From Acidobacteriota bacterium (lineage in GTDB: Bacteria > Acidobacteriota > UBA4820): a DNA stretch of 64,000 nt. Within the stretch, counting starts at the first letter, position 1. Each line of letters begins with the position of its first letter. A model generated the notes under the pieces. That model was not told where the DNA came from. It searched no databases and saw nothing but the letters and a program-made list of their open reading frames with translations. The DNA lies in contig JAKQCT010000065.1 of the NCBI GenBank assembly GCA_029559035.1, positions 62,001-126,000 of the forward strand, written 5' to 3'. Shown piece after piece: positions 42,996 through 52,573 of the stretch. The position numbers were made by a program, and so were the translations under genes.

Positions 42996-44459
42996 TTAAG
43001 GTAGCGGACTCGGGGCGGGCGCGTCGCTCCTGCCGAAAAGGGCTGATATCTCGTCCGCGTAGAGAAGCCGCCACGCGGGGCTCTGCGCCAGCTCCATCGA
43101 GAGGAAATCGTCCTGATACAGCAGGACGAAATCGGGGGAGCCTCTTTCCAGCCTCTCATTCCATCCGGCTTTCACGTCGGCCGTGTCGCGCCACTCTTCG
43201 AGGTATCCCGGAGGGAACAGGAGCACGGCGGTCCTTCCGTCTATCGCGGTGAAGAGTTCCCTCGATGAGAAAACTATGAAGCCGCCCCAGTCGAACTCGT
43301 TCCATATCCTGCCTTTCAGGCCGTGCTGTTTCATGTATGAGACCGCGCCGACCGGGTAATCCTCCCTGTAAACCCTGTCTGGTATCGAAACGGGGTTGGC
43401 GGCCCTGAAGGCTATGGACGCGGCGGATATCGTCACAAGGAAGAGAGCCGCTACGGGACGGGCGCGCCTTACATTCTCTTCATTGAGTTTAAGAGCGCCA
43501 GCGAGGCCGGATAGAAGGCACGAGAAAAGCGGGGCGGTCGCTACGGCCGAGAACGGAAGCACTCTGACGCTGTAGAACCCGAAGGCGATCAGCGGCAGCG
43601 CGATCGCGAGGTGGCGAAGCCTTATCCTCTCCCAGAAAAGGATGCCGAGGAATACCAGGAGGCCGAAGTATATGAAGAAATACATGTTCGAAGCGAGCGG
43701 GTATTTCCAGACGGGAAGCCACTCGGAGACGAGGGTCTCCTGTCTTTGGGAGAAAAGTGAGCCCGCCGTCTGCCAGATCTTTATTCCGAAAGGATTCAGA
43801 AGCGTCGAAAGCGCGCAGAGGGGAACCGTTGCTGCAGATAGAAGGTTCTCTTTCGAGAGTAGAACGGAGAGCTTCTTTTCTTTAATCAGATCAACCAGCA
43901 TGGATGTGCCCGAATGCATCCCGAGCACCATCAACCCCAGCCCGAAGAAGGCGTGGATGTTCGCCCACAGCGTGAAGAGCGCCAGGAGGGGGACCAGCCT
44001 CGCGGAGGGCTTGTACCTCTCCAGGAGGAAAACAAGAGCCGCCAGGAGAAGGAAAGAAAGAAGCTGGGTCCTCATGAGGAAATATCTGGCGATGATCGCC
44101 GTTATGACGGCGGCCGAAAGCATGGACACGGAAGGCATCTCTTCCCCGGCGCTCTTGAAAACAAAATAAGCCGCGCCGGCCGCCACCAGGCCCTTGAAGA
44201 TGAATACCGCTGTAAACCCTCCCGCGTTGAAGAGAAGAGCGAGCATGATCTCGACGAGCCACTGCTGGTTCACCCATACTTTCCCGCCGTAAAGGTAGTT
44301 CCAGCTATCCTCGATAGCGATCTTGCCTTTTTCGAGGATGTCCTGGCCGGCCCTGATGTGCCAGAAGAGGTCGGGGTCGAGCATTCCCTGGAGAAGGGAA
44401 ACGGAGAAGACCGCGAAGAGAAAGAGAACGACAAAGCCGGCCCTAGAGCGGTCTTTCAT
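42996..44459 (-). CDS. Polytopic membrane protein of unknown function
   Basis: 487 residues with about ten hydrophobic helices. After the first helix comes a periplasmic loop, LDPDLFWHIRAGQDILEKG, then YGGKVWVNQQWLVEIMLALL, a pattern (DPD.WWH...G..I...g) found in many uncharacterised membrane proteins related in plan to GT-C glycosyltransferases. The C-terminus (about 375-487) is soluble and includes WNEFDWGGFIVFSSRELFTA followed by IDGRTAVL. This could be a lipid-linked sugar transferase, but no catalytic residue is certain. The start overlaps the next upstream gene by four bases, so the two form a pair. Confidence 0.75.
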   Translation of the reverse strand: MKDRSRAGFVVLFLFAVFSVSLLQGMLDPDLFWHIRAGQDILEKGKIAIEDSWNYLYGGKVWVNQQWLVEIMLALLFNAGGFTAVFIFKGLVAAGAAYFVFKSAGEEMPSVSMLSAAVITAIIARYFLMRTQLLSFLLLAALVFLLERYKPSARLVPLLALFTLWANIHAFFGLGLMVLGMHSGTSMLVDLIKEKKLSVLLSKENLLSAATVPLCALSTLLNPFGIKIWQTAGSLFSQRQETLVSEWLPVWKYPLASNMYFFIYFGLLVFLGILFWERIRLRHLAIALPLIAFGFYSVRVLPFSAVATAPLFSCLLSGLAGALKLNEENVRRARPVAALFLVTISAASIAFRAANPVSIPDRVYREDYPVGAVSYMKQHGLKGRIWNEFDWGGFIVFSSRELFTAIDGRTAVLLFPPGYLEEWRDTADVKAGWNERLERGSPDFVLLYQDDFLSMELAQSPAWRLLYADEISALFGRSDAPAPSPLP

Positions 44460-46147
44460 CTGCCGTCTCCCACCAGGGAGTTCTCGTCGGGCGTGCGCAG
44501 TTCTTTTGGTATCAGGCGGAGCGTTTCCCTGGACCTATCGATGTTCCCCTCTTTGCCGTACACCTGCGAAAGCATCCTTATCGCGGGATAAAAGGTCGGG
44601 TAGGCTCTTACTAAGTCTTCAAGAACCATCTTTCCCTCGTCGGTCTTTCCCGTCGAGAGAGCCGCCGCGGCGTAGTTCATTCTCGGGTAGATATCTCTCG
44701 GGGAGAGCTTCATCGCTTCGAGATACGCGTTCATGGCGGCTTCGGGCTTGCCGGAATTGGCGAGGCTGACGCCGAGGTCGTTGTATATCTCGGCGCTTTT
44801 TCTCACTTTCAGGGCGTCGTTGAAATAATGCTCTGCTTTCTGCGGCTCACCCATGTCCAGAAGCAGTTTTCCCGCGTCCCTGAGACCCTGGTAAAAGCCG
44901 GGGTCCTCAGCAAGCAGGGTTTCGACCTCGGCGAGGGCGAGCTTCTTCGCTTCGGGATCAGGCGGCAGAACAGTGTATGGCGAGTAATTGTTGAGATGTC
45001 CGAAGTCCGGCGTCGAGGCAAGGAACTTCTCCGAGACGAACAACGCGTGATCATTTGAACAGGACGCTATCTTCCATCCCCTACTGAACGGCCGCATGGA
45101 CGATTTTTCCGGGTAGTAAGCTTCTGTAAAAAGAATATCTGCGTCGGGAACGGCATGGCCTAAAAACGGGGGAGTCAGCGGCAGCATCGAATAATACCCT
45201 TTGAGTTCCTTAACGCTGGCGGAAGGGAACACCTCGCCGCCGGTCAGGCGAGCCGCCTCGTCGTGAAATTGGGGAGGGCAGGCGATCTTGGCGCCGGTAC
45301 CCCTCAGAGAAATCAGGATCTCCTTGAATCCTCCGGTAAGGGAGGCCTGTTTCTGCGGGATCGCGAGCGCCCACACGAGGGGGATGATGAACAGAACTTT
45401 CAGCGAGGCAGAAGTCTTCGCTGGATCCCGGGCGGGTATCACGGCTGAAAGAGCTGTAAGCGGGCCGAAAAAGAATGAAACGAACGCGAGTGAAACTTTT
45501 CCCGTATCCGGTTTTTCGTGAACGAAAAGCCAGAGGGCGGACAATACGAACAGGGCGAACAGGGGAGAGAGGATCATTGCCGGCGAATAGGGCGGGAATG
45601 CGCACACAGACAGGTAGAACGGAAGCAGGATGTCGCCGCTGAAGATCGATGCCAGCAGGGGAGGAGATATGAGCCCCGCGGCGGGAAGAAGGGTGGAAGC
45701 TGTCCTGCCGCTCATTATGATGCGGATAAGGATCGCCAGGAGGATGCAGACTAGAGCCAGCTTCGAAAAAAACGGAAGGATCAACGCCGCCGCGATAACC
45801 GCCAACGCCGGAGCGAAGGCCATGGCGGCGACCAGCGGCAGCGTCAACGCTTCTCCGCCGGCGGGAATGAGAAAGACGACGGCAGCGAGCGGAACCGCCG
45901 ACGAAAAACTTTTCTTTCCCAGGATCAGGACGAGCAGCAACGCCGCGAGGGCTTTGAAGACGACCGCCGCACCCGTCCCGTTGAAGTTTTCGATCAAGGC
46001 GGAAGCCCCGCCAGGGGTCAGAAAAATGCCGGAGGGCGCAGGTGAAGCCACGGGTACTCCGGCAACGAAGACAGACACCGTTCCCGCTATTATCAGGATG
46101 AGTGCCGTGAAAGCGGCTTTTCTCGTGCCGGACAGGTTTTCGCTCAT
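44456..46147 (-). CDS. Membrane protein with C-terminal TPRs
   Basis: 563 residues. The N-terminal half has about eight or nine hydrophobic helices (residues 10-270, for example VFKALAALLLVLILG and FFFGPLTALSAVIPA). A soluble segment follows (about 275-400), and TPR units close the protein (about 420-550: LLDMGEPQKAEHYFNDALKV, NDLGVSLANSGKPEAAMNAY). No family is recognised. It overlaps the second membrane protein by four bases and is divergent from the FAD oxidoreductase. GGAGGG precedes ATG 46147. A role in envelope glycan or protein assembly is possible but not shown. Confidence 0.75.
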   Translation of the reverse strand: MSENLSGTRKAAFTALILIIAGTVSVFVAGVPVASPAPSGIFLTPGGASALIENFNGTGAAVVFKALAALLLVLILGKKSFSSAVPLAAVVFLIPAGGEALTLPLVAAMAFAPALAVIAAALILPFFSKLALVCILLAILIRIIMSGRTASTLLPAAGLISPPLLASIFSGDILLPFYLSVCAFPPYSPAMILSPLFALFVLSALWLFVHEKPDTGKVSLAFVSFFFGPLTALSAVIPARDPAKTSASLKVLFIIPLVWALAIPQKQASLTGGFKEILISLRGTGAKIACPPQFHDEAARLTGGEVFPSASVKELKGYYSMLPLTPPFLGHAVPDADILFTEAYYPEKSSMRPFSRGWKIASCSNDHALFVSEKFLASTPDFGHLNNYSPYTVLPPDPEAKKLALAEVETLLAEDPGFYQGLRDAGKLLLDMGEPQKAEHYFNDALKVRKSAEIYNDLGVSLANSGKPEAAMNAYLEAMKLSPRDIYPRMNYAAAALSTGKTDEGKMVLEDLVRAYPTFYPAIRMLSQVYGKEGNIDRSRETLRLIPKELRTPDENSLVGDGR

Positions 46148-46167
46148 GACCCTCCACGCGAAACACC

Positions 46168-46195
46168 ATTATATTCATTTTTCGAATAAGGTAAA
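46168..46195 (-). promoter_or_regulatory. Promoter for the membrane-protein pair
   Basis: On the minus strand, TTTACC (46190-46195), a 16-base spacer and TATAAT (46168-46173). The leader to ATG 46147 would be about 13 bases with GGAGGG in it. The remaining part of the 199-base divergent gap to 46347 holds nothing else recognised. Confidence 0.5.
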
Positions 46196-46346
46196 GAATC
46201 TGATGATCTTGTCTTGCCCTGCAAAGCAACGCGGGGAGGCGGTCGATCCCTGTCAGAGGTCCGTTCGATGCAGGTCTCTGACATTCCGCCTGATTGACAT
46301 TCCTGAAACAGAAGTAGTAGATTTGTTCTCAAGAGGATGTGAAACG

Positions 46347-48359
46347 ATGAAGAAGGCAGAAGGCCATCCGGCAAGCCTCCGGGACGGGGACCGTATCGTC
46401 GTGATAGGCGGCGGGCCTGCGGGGTCGTTCTTCGCCATCAAGTTCCTCAGGGAATGCAGGCGTCTCGAACGCCGGATCGAGGTCGTCATAGTCGAGAAGC
46501 GCCGGGCGAAAGATCCGGGCGGCGAGGGATACCGCCTCGACGGATGCACTTTTTGCGCGGGGGGTATCTCGCCAAGATTGAACCGGGTCCTGAGACAAAA
46601 TGATCTGGCGCTGCCCGGGGAGATAATCCAGAAGAAGATCGATTATATATGGCTGCACGGCCAATGGAAGAACTTCCGTTTTCGGGTTCCCCGGGGCGAC
46701 GAGATGTTCTCGGTGTTCAGAGGTTCTCTGCCTTCGGGAAGAGGCGCGGGCGCCCGGGGACTGGATGGATTCCTTCTCGGAAAAGCCGTCGGGGAGGGGG
46801 CGCGCGTCCTGAACGGCGAGGTCCGGTCCCTCTGCTATTCGGAGTCCGGGATGCCCAGACTGTCCGTCAAGATGCCGTCAGGAGAACTGACCTCGATAGA
46901 CTGCGGGTTCGCCGTGCTGGCCACCGGCATCAACGCCCGCTGCGGCCGCGATCATGGAGAGGGCTCCCTGACCGCTTCGATCAAGGAGATGAACCCGTCC
47001 TTTGTCCCGGCGAGGTCGCGGAGAGCTTTCCTTTTCGAGCTTGACCTGGGAGATGATTACCTGAAGCGCAACGTGGACAGGGAGATCCATTTCATCGAGT
47101 ACGGTTCGGAACGCATAGACCTTGAACACACGGCGCTTCTTCCCAAAGGCAGATACCTGAGCGTGGCGATGATCGGCAAAAGCATAGACAGGGCGGCCTT
47201 GCCGCAGGACAGCACCCGGATCATCCGCGAGTTCGCCATGCTGCCGCATATCCGCAGGATACTGCCCGGAGTTGAAAGCGCTCCCGTCGCATGCGCCTGT
47301 TCTCCCATGATGGCTGCGGCTCCCGCGCGGAATCCCCGGGGCGGCCGGTTCGCCCTCATCGGGGATGCGGCAGGAGCGCGGTTGAACAAGGACGGGCTGT
47401 TTTCGGCTTACTTGACTGCAAGCACTCTGTCCCGGGCGATCCTCCACGACGGAGTCAGCGAACAAGCCATCGAAAGAGGATACGGCAAAGCGGTCAGGTG
47501 GCTCGCAGAAGACAACCGTTACGGACGGATAGTTTTTGGCATCAGCCGGGTGGCGTTCGCCTGGCCCTGGGTGAGCCGCGTCATGTACCAGTCGCTTGCC
47601 ACGGAGTTCAAACGGCGGGACGAGGACAAGCGTCCACTTGGCTCCGTAATGTGGAAGATCGCCAGCGGCGCGGCCGATTACCGCGAGATCCTGCGCGAGA
47701 TGTTCCGTTTTCCGGCGATCCGCGCCTTCATGGTGGGAACCGCCGTAACTTTGAGGAATGTCGCCTTCGAGCTGCTGTTCAGCCTGAAATGGGGGAAGAA
47801 CGGCCGTTATCCGACGGTGGTGCTCAGGGAGAAACGGGAAGTGGTAAAGCGATGGTTGGCTTCCAGCCTGGGGGAGGAGGTCGACGGATCTCCGGACTTC
47901 GAGCGGATGTATGTCATCAAGATAAGAGGCTCAAGGGATAGGATCGCCGGAGAGCTGGCGAAGTTCGGCAGCAGGGAAGCGAAGTTCCTTAACCTTCGAT
48001 TCGTAAGTGTAAGGCACCTCGGAGGCGAACCGAACGAGGTAGGCTCCGTTGTCCAGTACAGGGTCCCGCTCATAGGGCTGGCGACTGAAATGCGTCTTGC
48101 AAGGAAAGCCGGTCAGGGGACGTTCCTTTACCGGCTCGACGATTCTCTGGCGGATAGGGGGAAACTGATCTTCGACATAGCCCCCACCAAGGACGGCAAC
48201 AACAAGCTGTCGATCTACGCGGCGTTCGATTATAAAAAAGGAACTACTTTGACGGGGAGGGTTTTCTGGTATTCAGCCAGGGCGCTGTTCCCGGAATTCG
48301 TTCATGACGTCGTGTGGAACCACGCGCTGTGCACGATCAAGGAAGAGATCGAAAAGTAG
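46347..48359 (+). CDS. FAD-dependent oxidoreductase (geranylgeranyl-reductase-like) with extra C-terminal domain
   Basis: 670 residues from ATG 46347 (AGAGGA upstream); a frame reaching back to 45630 is antisense to the membrane protein gene and rejected. The N-terminal Rossmann motif is VVIGGGPAGSFFAIKFLREC (about 17-36). FCAGGISPRLNRVLRQNDL and GRFALIGDAAGARLNKDGLF (the second FAD motif) fit the geranylgeranyl reductase/FixC-like group. Residues about 500-670 form an extra domain with GEPNEVGSVVQYRVPLIGLA and KLSIYAAFDYKKGTTLTGRV, similar in plan to SRPBCC/START-like lipid-binding folds. The substrate may be an isoprenoid or polyketide-like lipid (inference). Its stop abuts the secA stop. 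Confidence 0.8.
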   Translation: MKKAEGHPASLRDGDRIVVIGGGPAGSFFAIKFLRECRRLERRIEVVIVEKRRAKDPGGEGYRLDGCTFCAGGISPRLNRVLRQNDLALPGEIIQKKIDYIWLHGQWKNFRFRVPRGDEMFSVFRGSLPSGRGAGARGLDGFLLGKAVGEGARVLNGEVRSLCYSESGMPRLSVKMPSGELTSIDCGFAVLATGINARCGRDHGEGSLTASIKEMNPSFVPARSRRAFLFELDLGDDYLKRNVDREIHFIEYGSERIDLEHTALLPKGRYLSVAMIGKSIDRAALPQDSTRIIREFAMLPHIRRILPGVESAPVACACSPMMAAAPARNPRGGRFALIGDAAGARLNKDGLFSAYLTASTLSRAILHDGVSEQAIERGYGKAVRWLAEDNRYGRIVFGISRVAFAWPWVSRVMYQSLATEFKRRDEDKRPLGSVMWKIASGAADYREILREMFRFPAIRAFMVGTAVTLRNVAFELLFSLKWGKNGRYPTVVLREKREVVKRWLASSLGEEVDGSPDFERMYVIKIRGSRDRIAGELAKFGSREAKFLNLRFVSVRHLGGEPNEVGSVVQYRVPLIGLATEMRLARKAGQGTFLYRLDDSLADRGKLIFDIAPTKDGNNKLSIYAAFDYKKGTTLTGRVFWYSARALFPEFVHDVVWNHALCTIKEEIEK

Positions 48360-51020
48360 TCACGCCCCACAGCATTTCTTGTATTTCTTCCCCGAGCCGC
48401 ACGGGCACGGATCGTTCCTGCCGATCTTGTCGTCCTTGTGGACTACCGTCGTCCCTTTCTTCTCCTCGCCCTTGGAAGGTGCCGAGTAGCTCCACTGCCG
48501 CTCCTTCCTTTCCACTTTCTTCTCTTCCTGGCGGACCTGCGGCTCCAGAAGCATCAGGTACCTGACAACTTCCTCCTCGACCCTGTCGAGAAGCGATTCG
48601 AAGGCCATGAAAGCCTCTTTCTTGTATTCGACGAGGGGGTCTCTCTGGCCGTAAGCCCTAAGGCTGATGCCCTCCTTGAGGTGGTCCATGTTCAGGAGGT
48701 TGTCCTTCCACTGGTTGTCGATCACCTGAAGCATGACGAGTTTCTCGTACTCGCGCATCAGGCCCTCGCCCAGCCTCGACTCCTTCTCCCTGTATTTGTT
48801 CTCGATAGCCTCTTTTGCCTTCTTCTCGAAGATATCGGCCGTAACCTGTCCCTGAATGGACGCAATGACCGTTTCTGAATCCAGGCCGAAGTAGTGATGG
48901 AACTTCGCCTTGAGAGCATCCCTGTCCCACTGGTCGTGAGGCGCGCTCCCGGGGGCGTGCTCTTCGAGGAGCCAGATGAGGATGTTCTCCGCGTTCTCCA
49001 TCAGGTAACCGCGCAGGTTCTCGCCGGAGAGGATCCTTTTCCTGAGCGAGTAGATGGTCTCCCTCTGCTTGTTCATCACGTCGTCGTAATCCAGGAGATG
49101 CTTCCTTATCTCGAAGTTCCGGCCTTCGACCGACTTCTGCGCCCTTTCGATGGATTTGGAGACCCACGGGTGGGCGATCGGGACGCCCTCTTCCATGCCG
49201 ACCCTGCCCATCATGTTCTTCAGCCTGTCGCCGCCGAAGAGCCTCATAAGGTCGTCCTCCAGCGAGAGGTAGAACTTCGAGGCCCCGCTGTCGCCCTGCC
49301 TGCCTGCCCTTCCCCTCAGCTGATTGTCGACGCGCCTCGACTCGTGCCTTTCGGTGCCGAGGATGTGAAGCCCTCCCAGTCCGACCACCTCGTCGTGTTC
49401 CTTCTCGTAAACGTCCCTGAAGAAGGCGAGCTGTTTGGCGTACTCCTCGGGCTGCGTCTCGGGGTTCGCCTTCGATTTGGCGAGCCCCTCCGGGTTGCCT
49501 CCCAGAAGGATGTCGGTTCCCCTTCCGGCCATGTTGGTGGCGATGGTCACCGCGCTTTTCCTTCCGGCCTGCGCGACGATCTCCGCCTCCTTCTCGTGGT
49601 ACTTGGCGTTGAGGACGACGTGCCTGACGCCCCTCCGCTTCAGAAGGGCGCTCATCCTCTCGCTCTTCTCGATCGAGACCGTTCCGACCAGCACCGGCTG
49701 GCCTTTCTTGTTGAGTTCCTCGATCTCGTCGGCGGCCGCGTTCCACTTCTCGTCCTCCGTCCTGTATACCATGTCGGCGTGGTCGTTCCTCACCATCGGC
49801 CTGTGGGTGGGGATGACGACGACGTCCAGCTTGTAGATCTTGTCGAACTCCATCGCCTCGGTGTCGGCCGTTCCGGTCATGCCGGCCAGCTTCTTGTAGA
49901 GCCTGAAGTAGTTCTGGAAGGTGATCGTCGCGAGCGTCTGGTTCTCCTGCTGGATCTTGACGCTCTCCTTCGCCTCGATGGCCTGGTGGAGGCCGTCGGA
50001 CCAGCGCCTTCCCGGCATCACCCTGCCGGTGAACTCGTCCACGATGACCACCTCGCCTTCCTGGATCATGTACTCGACGTCCCTGCTGTAAAGCTTGTGG
50101 GCGACGAGCGCCTGCTGGAGGCAGTGGAGGATCTCGATGTTCGAAGGCTCGTAAAGGTTCTCGAGGTTGAGAAGCTGTTCGCACCTGGCGATGCCCTCCT
50201 CGGTCAGGGTCGCGGTTCTCTGCTTCTCGTCGACAGTGTAGTCCTTCTCCGCCTGGAGGCGCGGGATTATGCCGTTCGCCGTGTAGTACTTGTCCACACG
50301 CTCTTCGGAAGGGCCGGATATGATCAGCGGCGTCCTAGCCTCGTCTATGAGGATCGAGTCCACTTCGTCCACCAGCGCGAAGTAGTGCGGCCTCTGCACC
50401 ATGTCCTCCATCCGGTACTTCATGTTGTCCCTGAGGTAGTCGAAGCCGAACTCGTTGTTCTGGCCGTAAGTGACGTCGCAGTTGTACTGCTTCTGCCGCT
50501 CCTCGTTGTCCATCTCCTGCTGGATGCAGCCGACCGTGAGGCCCATGAAGCGGTACACCTTTCCCATCCACTCCGCGTCCCTCTTCGCCAGGTAGTCGTT
50601 GACGGTGACCACGTGGACGCCCTTGCCGAGAAGGGCGTTGAGATAGACCGGCATCGTCCCGACAAGCGTTTTTCCTTCGCCGGTCTTCATTTCCGCGATC
50701 TTGCCCTGGTGCAGGACTATGCCGCCTATCACCTGCACGTCGAACGGCCTCAGCCCGATCGCCCTCGAAGAAGCCTCCCTCACCGCCGCGAAAGCCTCCG
50801 GTAGGAGGGCGTTCAGCGCCTGATCCTCGTCGTATCCCGATGATAGCATCCCCGAGATCTTCTCCCTGAACTCCGCCGTCTTTCCCCGGAGCTGCTCGTC
50901 CGAAAGCTTCCTCATAGCGGGCTCGAGGCGCGTGACCTCGTATACCAAAGGCTGGATCGCCTTGACGTCCTTCTCGTGCTTCGTTCCGAATATCGTAGTC
51001 AGGATCTTGTTCAAAACCAT
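48360..51020 (-). CDS. secA: Preprotein translocase ATPase SecA
   Basis: 886 residues, full length. Walker A is [20 protein letters not shown] (about 105-124); [47 protein letters not shown] and [20 protein letters not shown] are SecA landmarks. The C-terminal SEC-C zinc motif [14 protein letters not shown] is present, so it can bind SecB or ribosomes. It drives protein export through SecYEG at the inner membrane. ATG 51020 has AGGAG nine bases upstream. The gene is convergent with the FAD oxidoreductase and divergent from the small-protein gene at 51.2 kb. Confidence 0.98.
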   Translation of the reverse strand: MVLNKILTTIFGTKHEKDVKAIQPLVYEVTRLEPAMRKLSDEQLRGKTAEFREKISGMLSSGYDEDQALNALLPEAFAAVREASSRAIGLRPFDVQVIGGIVLHQGKIAEMKTGEGKTLVGTMPVYLNALLGKGVHVVTVNDYLAKRDAEWMGKVYRFMGLTVGCIQQEMDNEERQKQYNCDVTYGQNNEFGFDYLRDNMKYRMEDMVQRPHYFALVDEVDSILIDEARTPLIISGPSEERVDKYYTANGIIPRLQAEKDYTVDEKQRTATLTEEGIARCEQLLNLENLYEPSNIEILHCLQQALVAHKLYSRDVEYMIQEGEVVIVDEFTGRVMPGRRWSDGLHQAIEAKESVKIQQENQTLATITFQNYFRLYKKLAGMTGTADTEAMEFDKIYKLDVVVIPTHRPMVRNDHADMVYRTEDEKWNAAADEIEELNKKGQPVLVGTVSIEKSERMSALLKRRGVRHVVLNAKYHEKEAEIVAQAGRKSAVTIATNMAGRGTDILLGGNPEGLAKSKANPETQPEEYAKQLAFFRDVYEKEHDEVVGLGGLHILGTERHESRRVDNQLRGRAGRQGDSGASKFYLSLEDDLMRLFGGDRLKNMMGRVGMEEGVPIAHPWVSKSIERAQKSVEGRNFEIRKHLLDYDDVMNKQRETIYSLRKRILSGENLRGYLMENAENILIWLLEEHAPGSAPHDQWDRDALKAKFHHYFGLDSETVIASIQGQVTADIFEKKAKEAIENKYREKESRLGEGLMREYEKLVMLQVIDNQWKDNLLNMDHLKEGISLRAYGQRDPLVEYKKEAFMAFESLLDRVEEEVVRYLMLLEPQVRQEEKKVERKERQWSYSAPSKGEEKKGTTVVHKDDKIGRNDPCPCGSGKKYKKCCGA

Positions 51021-51050
51021 GAGCCGAAACTCCTATCTTTCAGATTGATA

Positions 51051-51079
51051 AGGATACGCCAAATTGCCCGTTTCGGCAA
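51051..51079 (-). promoter_or_regulatory. Possible secA promoter
   Basis: Minus-strand TTGCCG (51074-51079), a 17-base spacer and TATCCT (51051-51056), with a leader of about 24 bases to the ATG. Confidence 0.43.
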
Positions 51080-51200
51080 TCGGACGGGGGAGAAGAGGAT
51101 TGAAGAGAGGCTTCTTTAAAAGCGATGTCGCATTTTGATAACCAGCGGTTCGAGAATCGTTTGCAACTGGATAAAGAATCGAAATCCAGCGGGGGACATG

Positions 51201-51229
51201 TTGCAAAAGACAAGTTGGGAATCTATAAT
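51201..51229 (+). promoter_or_regulatory. Promoter for the small-protein/retropepsin pair
   Basis: TTGCAA at 51201-51206, a 17-base spacer and consensus TATAAT at 51224-51229. The ribosome site (GGAGG at 51238) and ATG 51249 follow directly. Confidence 0.65.
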
Positions 51230-51248
51230 ATAGTTGCGGAGGATAGAA

Positions 51249-51500
51249 ATGGCTGACAGGGAAAGCTTGAAGAGAAACCTTGAATGGTACATCGGCCACC
51301 AGGAAGAGCTGGTAAAAACCTATAGCGGCAAGGTGCTTCTCATCAAGGACGGAAAGCTTGTCAATGCGTTCGCGGACATGGAAAGAGCCTATATCGAGGC
51401 TCTGAAGCTGTTCGCGCCCGGAACATTTACCCTTCAGCCCTGCGCTCCCGGTCCCGAGAGCTATACGGTCACGATTTTCAGCCCGCAATACTGCATTTAA
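51249..51500 (+). CDS. Small DUF5678-like protein
   Basis: 83 residues from ATG 51249 with GGAGG at 51238-51242; TTG 51234 is not favoured. The core [20 protein letters not shown] then [20 protein letters not shown] follows the pattern of DUF5678-like small proteins (W...n..ell..Y.Gk.vai.dg.vv..g.d...a...a). It ends [19 protein letters not shown]. No signal or helix of membrane type is present. It overlaps the start of the protease gene by one base (TAATG), a layout typical of small paired genes. Function unknown. Confidence 0.75.
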   Translation: MADRESLKRNLEWYIGHQEELVKTYSGKVLLIKDGKLVNAFADMERAYIEALKLFAPGTFTLQPCAPGPESYTVTIFSPQYCI

Positions 51501-52081
51501 TGCCGCTCCATAAGCTGCCCTCAAATCAAGTTCAAGCTTTTACCGCCCGCGCAGATGGAAGATTGTCCTCACTTAGAACCGAGATTGAAGTGTGGCCTGC
51601 ATTTCATCCTGAAAAAGGCGTTTCTCCTCCCCCAAGTAAAAAATATGTCGGGATATACGATACCGGAGCCACGGGAAGCGCCATTTCCAAGAAAGTCGCA
51701 CAGGACCTTAACCTTGAATGCATTGGTGTGATAAACGTCCAGACGGCAAAAGGCATTCACGAGTGCGACACTTTCCTTATCAATATAGGCATGCCCAACC
51801 GGGTTCTCTTCCCGATGATACGCGTCAGTACTGCCGATCTGCCCGCAGGAATAGACATGCTGATCGGTATGGATATAATTTGCAGCGGAGACTTCGCCAT
51901 TACCAATTTCGATAGAAAGACAACCTTTTCCTTCAGGATACCCTCGACAGGCGAAATAGATTTCGTCAAGGAACTAGAGGATAAAAACAAGCCTGTTCCT
52001 ACCCATTCGGACAAAGTTGGTCGAAACGAACCTTGCCCATGTGGCAGCGGGAAAAAATTCAAGCATTGCTGCGGAAAATAA
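51500..52081 (+). CDS. Retropepsin-like aspartic protease with C-terminal SEC-C motif
   Basis: 193 residues. A single aspartic-protease half is recognised from [20 protein letters not shown] (D-T-G-A at about 55) and from [20 protein letters not shown] (about 118-137), the pattern of retroviral-type pepsin folds that work as dimers. After a short linker the last 22 residues are [20 protein letters not shown], a complete SEC-C zinc motif like the one ending SecA next door. There is no signal peptide, so the protein is cytoplasmic. Base composition appears lower in GC than its neighbours, which may point to transfer. The start is coupled to the small protein before it. Confidence 0.82.
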   Translation: MPLHKLPSNQVQAFTARADGRLSSLRTEIEVWPAFHPEKGVSPPPSKKYVGIYDTGATGSAISKKVAQDLNLECIGVINVQTAKGIHECDTFLINIGMPNRVLFPMIRVSTADLPAGIDMLIGMDIICSGDFAITNFDRKTTFSFRIPSTGEIDFVKELEDKNKPVPTHSDKVGRNEPCPCGSGKKFKHCCGK

Positions 52082-52158
52082 GGCTGGAAAGGCCTTGCCT
52101 CAGATGGGGTGGGCCCGCAGGGGTCAAGTGATGAATTATGACAAAGAAAGGACTACCC

Positions 52159-52500
52159 ATGTCTTCATCCGATTTCCCGCCGTTCGTTAAAAGCCTTCCC
52201 GAGGCCGACCTGCCGTTCGTGGGGCTCAGGGGCTGGCTGCTTATAAGCGATGCCGGGCTTGTGTTGTTCAACGAATCGGACATCGAGGCGACAGTGCCCG
52301 AGCATTCGCACGGGGAGCAGTGGGGGATTGTGATAGACGGGGAGATAGAGCTGACCATCGGGGGCACGCGACGGACATACCGCCCTGGGGACACCTATTT
52401 CATCCCTTCGGGAGCGCTCCATAAGGCGACGATCCATCCCGGCTTCAGGGCCGTCGATTATTTCGCCGACAAAGGCCGTTACAAACCGAGAGGAATTTAG
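52159..52500 (+). CDS. Cupin-domain protein
   Basis: 113 residues from ATG 52159 (AAAGGA upstream); ATG 52138 would add seven residues but lacks a site. The cupin core is VPEHSHGEQWGIVIDGEIEL (metal-ligand-type HSHxxQ...E) and YRPGDTYFIPSGALHKATIH (PxGxxH), a small single-domain beta barrel. Such proteins bind a metal or small ligand and may act as isomerases, dioxygenases or sensors; the substrate is unknown. A bidirectional terminator follows. Confidence 0.85.
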   Translation: MSSSDFPPFVKSLPEADLPFVGLRGWLLISDAGLVLFNESDIEATVPEHSHGEQWGIVIDGEIELTIGGTRRTYRPGDTYFIPSGALHKATIHPGFRAVDYFADKGRYKPRGI

Positions 52501-52546
52501 AGGCATTTACTGTTATTCTGTTGATGTCTTGATGGAAGGAAAAAAA

Positions 52547-52571
52547 GGCGGGCCGCAAAGCCCGCCTTTTT
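52547..52571. terminator. Bidirectional terminator between cupin and DEAD-box genes
   Basis: GGCGGGC (52547-52553) pairs with GCCCGCC (52560-52566) around CGCAAA; five T follow on the plus strand and six A precede it, which serve as T on the minus strand. It can end both convergent genes. Confidence 0.92.
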
Positions 52572-52573
52572 CT

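Noticed and set aside
48894..50804. Open frame of 636 codons antisense to secA
   Set aside because: Its composition (V, L, D, H-rich) is that of an antisense shadow; secA is unambiguous on the other strand.
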